From Cymodocea nodosa (lineage: Eukaryota; Streptophyta; Magnoliopsida; Alismatales; Cymodoceaceae), in assembly GCA_036874045.1 (NCBI GenBank), contig JAZBRI010000004.1, positions 2,728,001 to 2,792,000 on the forward strand: a stretch of 64,000 bases of DNA, in the 5' to 3' direction. The number at the start of each line of letters is the position of its first letter. Position 1 is the stretch's first letter. The position numbers and the translations under genes were made by a program. Positions 1-9,922 of the stretch are shown here, in pieces. The notes below the pieces were generated by a model. It did no database searches. It saw only the letters and a list, made by a program, of their open reading frames with translations, and was not told where the DNA came from.

Positions 1-222
1 CGTGATCGATCCGTCCTACTTCTCCCCACTCTGTGCAACTCTACTGCTTCTGATTTTGCCGTCTCAGGTTTCTTGCATGAACCCAATTATGATTTGTGCT
101 GTGCCTGTATTAATATCAAACGACGGAAACGGCGGTCTGCTGAGCTATGTACGTACGTGTCTCTGCACAAATAATAGGTCGGGTCAAATAACCAACGATT
201 CAGAAGGAGAGGAAGGATTGAG
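1..222 (+). promoter_or_regulatory. 5' flank and leader of the NEK kinase gene
   Basis: This stretch precedes the kinase start codon and holds no convincing coding sequence. The reading frame open across it is out of frame with the kinase exon that follows. It is expected to carry the proximal promoter and 5' leader. I cannot point to a definite TATA box or transcription start. The window begins here, so part of the promoter is probably missing. Confidence 0.4.
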
Positions 223-3200
223 ATGGAGGCCAGTTTCGGCAGGGCAACGGAGTACCAGGTCATCCAGCAGCTGCGACGGGGCCCATACGGCAGCACTTTC
301 CTCCTCCTGCACAAGGCAGAGAAGAAACGGTGAGCGAGTTACTCCTATGTATGTAATGTTTTTTCTTTTTCCTTCCTTTCGGCAACTCATCTCATGTTGG
401 TTTCCGGTGTTGAGAGAAGGATTTTGATGTTCTGCAGGTATGTTATGAAGAAGATCCATCTCGCCAAGCAAACTGACAAGGTCAAGCGCGCGGCACATCG
501 GGAGGTATTGCTGTCTTTTTTGTCTGGTTCATGTAGACCAGAACGTGATGCTAAATTAGGAAGACAACTAAGAACTTTGTCTCTCTCTTCTTCTTCTTTT
601 TTAATAATTTACCTGTACTAGGAACTAACTATAGTATCTGGTAATTCATGTTTGCTGAAATTTGTTGTTTACCTGTATGGACGCGGATTGTTCTGATATA
701 TTCTGTCCGTCTCTCCTCATGAAACAGATGGCTCTGATTGGAAACCTAAACAACCCCTACATAACAGAGTTTAAGGATGCATGGATAGAAAAGGTAGTTT
801 ACTCACCCCCATCAGGCCATAAGTAAGCTGCTGCTGGTATGAAGATGCTTCCAGTTTCCTTCGGTTGTGTGCTCCACCATTTCTAGAAATAGATCTATAT
901 AATAAAGCAACTTGTATAGGTAAATTCCATGTACAGATTATCATGGGAATAGGATTTGAGTTTGGATGGTATCATAATAATAGCAAGTTAGTACGCCAGA
1001 AAAACTAAATACGTCCACTGCAAGTCTGCATACGCTGAGATTCATGGTACCACTATTGCATCCTCTGGAAAACCGGAGGTGGTGCTGGTGAATATACGTT
1101 GACCTTGGGGTGCTACTGTGACTGTAGGACAACATTTGCGTCGTGACAGCCTATTGCGAAGGCGGAGACATGTACGAATCAGGCCTTGACTCTTGGATCT
1201 GTTTCTAATGCATACCCTGAATCACCAAAATCAAACTCTTACAATGAGGGAACAAATCTATGTTCTTATCCAGGGAAGAGAAGATTCGAAAAGCCAAAGG
1301 AGCTCTTTTCACGGAGGAGGCAAGTGAGCTGCATCTCTGTCCTTGCTGACTTTCATCATGACGTCGTGTCTAGTCACTGCTCTGATATGTCCCTCCCTTG
1401 TGATATGCAGAGGATCTGCAAATGGTTCACGCAGTTGCTTCTAGCCCTTGATTACTTGCATTCCAACCGTGTGATGCACCGGGACATTAAGGTAAAACCT
1501 TCTAACTCCTTTCTTTGTGGAATGTTCGACACTGCTATTATAAGCTACTGATGCCGTCAACTTAATCTCAGTGTTCAAACATATTCATAACAAAGAATGA
1601 TGACATACGTCTAGGTGAGGTGGTAGCAATTTTGATATTCAGTAATCTTTGATCCTGATCTAGCAGTAACACCTTACCAGCAAGTTCTCCATGATGAAAT
1701 TCAGGTGATTTTGGTTTTGCAAAGCTTCTCAGCACAAAGGAACTCACTCCAGTATGTCCCGTTCATTCACTTATGCCAAACCCGTTCTTTAAAAAATGGA
1801 AAGAGTGCATTTTAACAGAGATCAAATTTATGAAGAGATACCTGATCTAGGAAACACAATTATATCAAGGCAGAATATTCCATGTTCTTAATGAAGCTCA
1901 ATTAAGCAAAAAAATTTTAATTTTTATTAGCATCTGATCTCTTTTGTTCCTATTTTCCTTTTCTTTCCCTAGGTTCTAGGGTCATCAAATTACATGTGCC
2001 CAGAGCTACTTGCGGAGATACCATATGGGTATAAATCGGATATCTGGTCCTTAGGTACACTACATGATTCTACTCCCTTGGAAAAAAGTTTATGCCCTTT
2101 CTTCTCTGCATTTCTGCTTTCTGTATAACAATCTTGGTAAATGCCAATTCACCATCACTTTACGGACCAACGCAGCTGTGTGGTTGGCTACACATAACAT
2201 CATAGAAGGTTGTCAGGGAGAGATTCCTTGTAGATAACTTGATAACATCGACACCAATGCTCTATCTATCCTACACAAAGTGAAAAAAACAAAGATGTAC
2301 CATTTCTCATAGTTTATCATATAACTTTTGGTTCATTTCACAAAAAAAACACACACACACACAACAAATTCCTATCAATGTTTTCATCTAGAATGCTTTA
2401 TGGTTGTTTAAGCAAACCCTACACCAATTGAACATTATTCTGATAAACAAACTGCTTTCGATCATGAAAGTGAAGGTATAGAAGTCTTGCTTACAGCAGG
2501 CTATGACACAATATTTTGAAGAAAAAGCAGTTATAAATGCTATATTGGTAAAATCTATACCATATGACAATGATTTATGAACTAGTCGGATTAATCCTAC
2601 ATGAGTTTCAGGTTGCTGCATGTTTGAAATCACAGCGCACCAGGCAGCATTTAGAGCTACAGTACGTATGCATCAGCATCCCAATCTAGTTTAGAATATG
2701 CGTCAATTCTAACTTCTTTTCCATTTAAAACTTGATCCAGGACATGACAGGAATAATTAACAAGATAAACAGATCCACCATTTCTCCATTGCCTCATTTC
2801 TATTCCTCTTCACTGTAAGTCCATTGTTTCAAAACACCTAGAATATCTTTACAGATTGGCAGCTGATGTCTTTATAAACACACAGGAAACGGTTAATCAA
2901 AAGCATGTTGAGGAAAAACCCAGAGCACAGACCAACCGTAAGTATGAAAATAGTTTATCATTTTCAGCTTGTGTTCTTTATCAACAAACTAGTATTTCCA
3001 ATGTTCAGACCACAGAACTATTAAGGAACCCCCTTCTAGAGGTGTACTTAGCCAAATCCAGCAATGCTTCACATTTTCTTCTCCCAATAAAGAAGAATCT
3101 TAAATCCCCAGCAGAACTAGCTACAGGAAGCCAATATGACAGACAAACACATTATGGGACACCAAAAGGAGAGAACATTTTGGAGGTAAATGTACAGATA

Positions 3201-3845
3201 GAAACAGAAGATGTAGCTGAAGAGTTGAGAAAAGATATTTCTTTGGTTGCTGATGTGAGCGCTGTAGAGATTAAGAGGGTTGATACAAACAGTTCAAAGA
3301 AGGCTGAGGATAATAGCATTGAGAAAAAAGATCTAAGTATTATAATGCATCCTACCGATGACATTATAAATCAAGGTGAACAAAAGCAAAATCCTTCAGT
3401 TGGAGTCTTTCAAAATGAAGTAGAACAATCTCCAAAGCATGCTGTACAAGGCAAGGCTGATATGGAGGGCAATGATTATGGATCATCGCAACATGAAGAA
3501 GCAGATATAAAGAAAGAAGTGGCAACACAAACATTGCAGGAGGCAGAAGTTGCAAGTAGCGACGAGGATAAAGCTCTAGAAGAAAAATCAGCAGCAAGTG
3601 TTATGACCCAACATGGAAACACTGCAGTGATTGAAGATGACTTGAACACTGTTCACCATAGGGCCGACGCTCTAGAGTCTTTACTTGAGCTATGTGCAGA
3701 GTTGGTCAAAAATGAGAAGTACGATGAACTTGCAAGCATACTACGGCCATTTGGACAAGAGTCAGTATCCTCCAGAGAAATAGCAATTTGGCTGACTAGA
3801 AGATCGATGTCTATGCCAAAGTTTGAAAAGGAAACCTTCCAATAG
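223..3845 (+). CDS. NEK5/6-clade serine/threonine protein kinase, 13 exons
   Basis: Exons: 223-329, 438-504, 728-793, 1128-1171, 1274-1319, 1411-1491, 1572-1614, 1705-1751, 1973-2054, 2612-2661, 2741-2814, 2886-2937, 3009-3845. They sum to 1596 nt, giving 531 residues. The kinase domain covers about residues 11-260: YVMKK with the likely ATP lysine K40, HRDIK with catalytic D135, DFG at 153-155, CPE ending at 178, then [16 protein letters not shown] and [11 protein letters not shown], the last two typical of plant NEK kinases. The long acidic tail ends with a conserved NEK5/6 block ([26 protein letters not shown]). Family members phosphorylate Ser/Thr and act with microtubules in cell expansion. 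Oddities: the glycine loop reads RRGPYG instead of G.G..G, the usual GTPNYM is GSSNYM, and intron 5 uses a GC donor. It could be a low-activity paralogue. The family call is firm; activity is open. Confidence 0.93.
1320..1410 (+). other. GC-AG intron in the NEK gene
   Basis: The exon ends in the codons GAG GAG at 1319 and the intron starts GCAAGT. The acceptor is TATGCAG ending at 1410, and the next exon opens with the conserved RICKWF segment. Only the GC donor keeps the frame. The nearby GTGAGC four bases downstream would shift it. GC-AG introns are a known minor class of U2 introns, and the bases after the GC match the strong donor consensus. Confidence 0.85.
2341..2362. repeat. (AC)n microsatellite in NEK intron 9
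   Basis: A short A run leads into an AC dinucleotide run inside the intron 2055-2611. It has no coding effect. Confidence 0.8.
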
Positions 3846-3914
3846 AAGTTTCTCTTCTGAAGTTCCTGCAGTTGGTGACGGTGTGACCTCTACCATTCGG
3901 CATCCATAGATCGT

Positions 3915-4030
3915 TATTTGAAGGGTTTTTTTTATATTTATAGTGTTTTTCCTTGAGTTTGAACACAAAACTTTCTGCCCTAGTAAATCTTTTAAGAGAA
4001 AGGAAGGCCAACTGAGCTATCCAATAATGA
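3915..4030 (-). mobile_element. tRNA-derived SINE-like element behind the NEK gene
   Basis: On the minus strand this piece has a good pol III A box (TAGCTCAGTTGG, 4008-4019) and, about 43 bases on, a B-box-like GTTCAAACTC (3955-3964). An A-rich tail follows. The order and spacing fit a tRNA gene or a tRNA-derived SINE. It lies just past the NEK stop codon and may be part of the 3' UTR, in antisense. It does not fold into an obvious intact tRNA, so a SINE relic is more likely. The ends are uncertain. Confidence 0.5.
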
Positions 4031-4592
4031 TGTGATGTCTGATATTTAGCATCCGCAGATTGTTATATGAAAGTTGCAATATTGTACGTAACCTTGAGGA
4101 GTGGTGTGATTGTTGAGAATCTTGTGTAATTACTTGCAAAATCTGTTCTATTTGCTTGATTAGCGGCTATCAGATCTTCATTGTTAAACATTAATTGCTA
4201 CGAAAGTGTCACTGCAACTGAGTTGCTGAGCTCGTATTTGAGAAAACTACCACACTTGCAACCATATTGGTGAAAGAGAGGTGGAAACAGAATTTGAACC
4301 CAACAGATTCTACAAGTAAAATAAAAGAAACCATTTTTCGAACAAAAGATGAACTAAGATGCTCCAATAGAGACGAAACATTATTGAGTTGACTGGCTTC
4401 TTCTAGCATCATCAAAAACAAAAAGGGGAATATGGATTGTTTCATGAAATTGGAATGAAAAGGGTCAGAAGAAATACCAACCACGCAAAGCAGAGCAGCA
4501 GCGCGTTCTCTAGGCGGCAACCTCTCTATCTGCCCAGACGCCTGAGATGCAGCACCCAAAAGGCCCCATCTTTCCCTAGGCAGCATCCCCCT

Positions 4593-4832
4593 CTAGCGTG
4601 GCTGGTTCTTCGCGACCCACCGCCCAAGGAACGCAAGACCGCAGGGAAACAGAGCTGCCATCGCGTCCGGGATAATTGGCAGCAGATCCACCCACGGGTC
4701 CGGTGTTTGCACTGGAGCCATCAGAGACCAGCTGAGGTCGCTGGCGGCATTCCTCGGCCCGACCACCGACTTCGCCGCCTCCGGGGTATTGAAGGCCGAC
4801 GCGCCGTGGGCTTTGGGATGCGGGCTTTCCAA
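4593..4832 (-). CDS. Unassigned GC-rich small open frame (79 codons)
   Basis: I do not recognise this product. The minus-strand frame is rich in G or C at third codon positions, unlike the AT-rich surroundings, which suggests real coding sequence. The visible protein has a polar N-terminal half and a C-terminal half with PWVDLLPIIPDAM followed by a hydrophobic stretch (ALFPCGLAFLG), then basic residues and a TAG stop. It could be one membrane segment. The frame has no upstream ATG before a stop. It opens at TTG where ATG would be expected, with an internal ATG at about codon 37. It may be an exon of a spliced gene, a gene that lost its start, or a 43-residue protein from the internal ATG. A competing minus-strand frame from an ATG upstream is proline-rich and less convincing. 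It would be convergent with the NEK gene. Confidence 0.4.
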   Translation of the reverse strand: MESPHPKAHGASAFNTPEAAKSVVGPRNAASDLSWSLMAPVQTPDPWVDLLPIIPDAMAALFPCGLAFLGRWVAKNQPR

Positions 4833-4856
4833 TAGGAGGTGGGCGAAGAAAGTGGT

Positions 4857-4881
4857 GCGGTGGTGGTGGTGGTGGTGGTGA
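4857..4881. repeat. (GGT)n microsatellite
   Basis: A run of about seven to eight GGT units lies just upstream of the small minus-strand frame, reading CCA/ACC on that strand. It could be part of its leader. Confidence 0.8.
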
Positions 4882-5724
4882 GGAGACAGTGGTGGGTGGA
4901 TCGAGGGGAATTGAGATCATCCCTTCAAAAACAAAATTGGAGAGAATCCGTTTCACTAAATCTAAACCGTTCACAAGGAATTGAAGAGGATCCATTGGAA
5001 AAGATTTTGAACAAGCTGTGTTGTGTTGTGTTGAGTATCACTTCGAACAATTCACATACAATCTCTCGGTTCAACTTACATTGGCTCGTGCTATTTGATC
5101 AACACAATTTGATTGTGTCAGCATAAATGGAACAAGGCAATCGGCTGACAGAAGTTAGTCACGATCACGAATGTGGATGCTTGTCCATTGGACGCAACAG
5201 CCAGTAGGCGAAAAATTTATAAAATAGTAAGAATAGAAAATTACAGAAAGTGAATTGTCACTTATGATAAAGCAAATGAGCTAAATTTGGTAGAGTAATA
5301 ATAATGTAGTGAATGTTCCTATCGTTTCTTTGTAAACAGAAATTTGTTCGTGTCAATATTATCACCACATTCAAGTAAAGAATTGTTCACAGAAATTTGT
5401 TTATAAATAGAAATTTGCAAGTGCTACGATTGCCTGCCAGATTATCTGTCGAGAATGTTTTTTTAATTAAAAGGAACGGCAGACACAAGAAATAGAAGAC
5501 CTTCAAATACAAGACCTTATTAGAATCTGAAAGAAAAACACTAAACATAAGAAATTGAACAATTTGTAATATATGCTTTCGATGAAATGATCGAAAGCAA
5601 GCGGCCACCTTCGGATTTCCGGAATTTTGGAAAAGACCCGAAGTGTTTAAGTAGAAAACACTATTGCTTTCAACATAATTCAAACTCATAATCTCTACAA
5701 AATCTTAAAGTTATAAGACCACAA

Positions 5725-5965
5725 ACCTCTATTCAAATTATTATTCAAAACTTTTAAAAAATATTAATCATCACTTATTAAATCAAATGGAAAATAATAA
5801 TTGCATTAATTGATTTCATGAATCATTAAAAAGTAAATCATTTATAAAAAAATTTGAATAAAAATTACATTACATAATTTACATTTAATTTTGTGACGAC
5901 CCTAATAAAATATTTATATTGGTAAAATTATTCATTTAATTATCATATTATGATGATTGAATAAA
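5725..5965. repeat. AT-rich dispersed repeat, copy 1
   Basis: This segment resembles 7375-7620 in the same orientation. The shared order of short blocks is a CATTAAT/AATAATAATT run, TTGATTT with a following ATCA, a CATTTAT block, AAAAATTACATTACATAATTT, then a later ATTCAT...ATCATATTAT. No terminal repeats or coding were found. It may be an old MITE or a fragment of a larger element. Confidence 0.5.
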
Positions 5966-7374
5966 TAATTTTACAAACATGAATGCTTTAAAGCAATCAT
6001 CTTAAAATTAAACGTAAATTTTATAAGGTAATTTTTATTAAAATTGAATTTTTATTTATCATATACACTTTTCTTTTATAAATGATATATGATTTATAAA
6101 ATCAAATAAATGTAATTATCATGCTTCATTTAATTTAATGAATGAATTAATACTTTATTTTATACTTTTAAATAATAATTTAAATATAGATCAATAATAT
6201 TATAATTTTAAACTTTTTTAAAAACTATAAATTCAAATCTTATCAAAAATATATAATTTTTATTGGTATCGAGCCTTTCGCATGGGGCGGTCTCCGACAA
6301 AGGTCACAAAGGCATGGAGAAAACCAAGGGCAATTTCCCGAGAGCCGAAAGTCACGCGAGGCGTATACAGATACCTTTAAAATATCAAAATTGACATTTT
6401 CATCATTTACAAAGTACACAAACGCCTTAAAAATACCAAAACTGACATTTCTACCATTTTCAAAGGCCTTAAGAATAGAAAGGTAAAGAACATGTGGAGA
6501 GTAAAAAAGAAGAAAGAATACGAAAAAGACAGAGAATAAAAGAATGTAAAGAACATGAGAGACAAATAAGAAAGAGAAAGTGAAAAAAAAATGCGAGAGG
6601 AAAGGCTGACATAGCAATCTTTGATTTTGGATCTAATATTATCCTAAACTTCGGATCTCCTACTACAGTAACCATCACAGACACTCATGATATCATGTAC
6701 ATAAAGACTAGTCTATTATTTGGATGAAGGGTTGATAACAATCTCATCACCAGCCAACTTGGAAGGATTACCAACAAAATCTCGGCTATTACTAAAATAT
6801 ATTTTACAGTAGTGTGATTAATTTCAGGAATGAATATGAGTACATCACATTTTACAGTCACAACTGAAAACAAAAATTCCATCATGTCGTTTGTTATCTC
6901 CCCAATATTCCTCGAGAATGCACATTAAAAAGATGAATGCCACAAAAGAATCCATTACCTTATTATGTTCTAATCCATATCATAACCAATTAGCGATAAG
7001 ACAATCCGATCTGATCCTATGTACCCTGCAAAAATAAAATTGGTCATCAGCACCGCGGATGAAAAATTTCAGATAGAACAAAAATCGTGATTGCAAAACG
7101 TCATCATGATCATGTAAGGTGTTGTCATCGACTAGCACGACCATTTGTTTACACTGTTCAAGATAGTTCGCGTCATGCACTGACTGGTCCGTCAGGCATG
7201 GAGCCATGCCAAACATGACCCGACCCAAGTACTGGTCCGTCTAAGACTATGCCAATCTTCGACATGGTTCAACACAATCAATTTGTTTAAATTCACAAAA
7301 AAATCACGTTTTAAGTAAGACGGTAAGAATCGAATCTGACTTTTAAGTTGTATAAATATTATACTACCACTAGA

Positions 7375-7620
7375 CTACATTCATTAAAAATAGTAATCAT
7401 CATTCATTAAATAAATAATAATTATTACATTTATTGATTTTAAGAATCACATAAAAAATACATCATTTATTAAAAAAAATTACAAAAAAGAATAAAAATT
7501 ACATTTCAATAAAAATTATATTACATAATTTACATTTATAATTAAAAATATATATTTAATTTTAAAAATATCTTTCTCAAATATTCATGTTGATAAAACC
7601 ATTCGTTCAATCATCATATT
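7375..7620. repeat. AT-rich dispersed repeat, copy 2
   Basis: This is the partner of 5725-5965, with the same block order and spacing and many substitutions. Similarity begins near ATTCATTAAAAATAG and fades after ATCATATTAT. Low complexity inflates the apparent match, so homology is probable but not certain. Confidence 0.5.
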
Positions 7621-8404
7621 ATTTTTATATACAATGTCAAGTTTTTAATTTTTGACGTAAATTAAAACTAAAATATCATCATTTAATCTAAATTTTCTTT
7701 CATTTAAAATATTTCCACTAATGCTAACTTTTTATTCATAAACTACAAAAGATACTAAAATAATTAATAAATCTTTAATCATTAAAGATAAAATAAGAAA
7801 TGTCAAACAATTATGTCAAATTTATTTGTCATGGTATTCATTTCATAAATATTGATAATCAGTGTAATTAAAAGTGTTTAATTCTTGTCCATACATTGTA
7901 GTATGTTGTGATGAGTAATCTTCTGGTAGTCTTCAAAATAACATCTTTAATGATGATGATGATGATATTGAAATAAAAGATGAAACTTGTATTGTTTGTA
8001 TTTTATATTTATAAATATATAAATTAAACATTCTATTCAAATTATCTTCTATTATTTAGGGAGTTAAATCAATTTGTACACCTATATGTTTTTGTATATT
8101 ATCTATTAATTTACAAACTAATTTTAATTTAACTCTTAAAATTAATTTACTTTAAAAGTATTTGTACTTGCGAAACTAGAAATTAAAAAGTTAAAAAAGT
8201 TTTCTTAACTTTCTAAGATTTGTATATACTAGAAAGTTTCCTACGTATAAAAGTTCAAACTTTCCCACTTTCGAACATCACCTTCTCTGAAAGTTGGAAG
8301 CTCGAACAAAAATCCAATCAGTTAAACTACAATTATATAATATAATATACAATTATAAATTCTTTATGGAAAACAACTTAACATCCCCTTTCTTAATGCT
8401 CTCT

Positions 8405-8760
8405 TGCCTGCATCGCCCATCCGACAATCGTCTGCTCACCTCCGCAACCCACTAAGAACCATGAATCACTCATTTGTCGACTCCACCCCTCCCGCTTGTG
8501 TTGCCTAGTCGACAATCATTCACTCACCTGTATAACCTGCCCACCCAATTACCCACTCATCCACTACACTTCTCCTGCTTGCATCACCCAATCAATGGTT
8601 GTCTGCTCTCCACTACTGACTCACTCTAGCTCCCCCAGTCACTTGATCGCCAGCTCTACCCCTCTCGCTCATGTTGCTCAATCAACAGTCATGCGCTCGC
8701 CTCAACAACCCACTCCATCCCTCCCCACTCCCCAGAATTGCTCACTCCAACCTAACCAAC
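8405..8760. repeat. Four-copy ~88-bp C-rich minisatellite
   Basis: Four diverged units begin near 8405, 8494, 8577 and 8667, at intervals of 89, 83 and 90 bp. Each starts with GC(C/T)TG or GCTCATG, then a TTGC/ATC(A/G)CCC block, a (C)AATC or CAGTC core, CTCACC or CTCGCC, and CCCACTC-type ends. Strand composition is strongly C-over-G. A 98-codon frame across it is a by-product of the C-rich repeat and I do not call it a gene. Confidence 0.65.
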
Positions 8761-9922
8761 TCTTTGCCCATTCGTGTTGTGCCAACATGTAAGTTACAAT
8801 CAGGTCACGTCAGCATGACCAAAATTCATTGGGCAACAACCCAACACTAGCTCAACTATGTTGAGCCGATCAACGACATGGTGAAGCCATGCTAGGCCAC
8901 ATCGACACAATTGGACCCGACCTATTTTACATGAACTAATTGTTAAAAGATCAATAATTTTTAATCTCAGTTGACCCAATGAGGTTGGTATACACGAATC
9001 AAAATCATGATCATTAGATCTTAATCATTGTATTACAAATAACTTAACTCTAAACAGCGTCTGATAAAAAAAAGTGAGAAGCTGAGTTTCTTACTGTTCT
9101 AAAAGCACCAAAGCTCTCCAAATCACTCCTCGTTTTTTCAAAAAATCCCCTCTCCTTTTTAACTCTATACATTTTACTTATAACCGTTATGGGCGTCTCT
9201 CGTTTTAGATAGACTGCAGAAAGAAGCAAAGAGAACTTAAGCATGTTAATTGCAGCTAAAGATTTCAGATAGTATAAAAATGAAACAATTGACATGTGAA
9301 CATCGACAAAAGAAAAGAAGATTGGGTAAAGCTGGACCAGAACAAATGTCACCAGTTGATAGATGCAGGTAGTTGACATAGTTAACTAACAATAATGAGC
9401 ATAAATTAATGAAGGAACACACGCATAACAAATAAAAAGCCAAAAATGTGATGGCCATGTATACCCGTCACGTTTGAACTTTTGCCCATTTCACTTTCTT
9501 ATTCTATGCTAAATATCCTCAATTTACTTTTCTTCTAGCATATATATAAATCTAGAGCAGGATCACAAAAGGCATCCATCATGCCCACAAACCTGGTATT
9601 CCATCTATAATCATCTCTTTTTGTACTTTTGCCCACTGTGCCATTATTCTATGATAAGTTTGCCTGCTTTACATTCATCTGAGGCTTCTAAATCTAATGA
9701 TATATGGGCTTATCACTGATAATAGTCAAACAAATGTCATCATGCACTATAAATCTCAAATAAATTTGTTGTTTTGTTTGTGCATGTGTATGTCATACTT
9801 TTTTCTTTATTCTATAGAGAAAAGGCATCATGCCAAGAAAATTAGAAAATGAAATCTAAAATATCTTGCTCGAAGAAGCATTCTAAAGAAATTGTAGTTG
9901 TATTGAAAACAAAAATGGTCAT
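8761..9922. other. Intergenic DNA, no gene seen
   Basis: No supported gene or full element was recognised. The frames present are short, stop-limited and without family features. Confidence 0.5.

Larger units (their letters stand above)
5000..8400. other. AT-rich intergenic DNA
   Basis: No gene is seen here. The stretch is A+T rich with many stops in all frames. It contains a diverged repeat pair (5725-5965 and 7375-7620), a GC-richer island around 6270-6360 that I cannot assign, and a short (GAT)n run near 7955. Confidence 0.6.

Noticed and set aside
2..427. 141-codon frame on the + strand
   Set aside because: It overlaps NEK exon 1 in another frame and runs into its intron; no domain.
2856..3008. 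N-terminal extension of the last NEK frame
   Set aside because: This part reads intron and the conserved [11 protein letters not shown] exon in the wrong frame; splicing at 2886-2937 and 3009 restores the kinase.
4576..4995. 139-codon proline-rich minus-strand frame
   Set aside because: Proline and glycine runs come from the GGT repeat and GC richness; the alternative frame has better codon use.
6243..6617. 124-codon minus-strand frame
   Set aside because: Phe/Leu/Ser-rich low-complexity translation of an A-rich strand; no features.
8405..8760. CRISPR-like array
   Set aside because: Units are diverged, with no conserved repeat plus unique spacer pattern, and the genome is a plant.
8496..8792. 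98-codon frame
   Set aside because: Product of the C-rich minisatellite.
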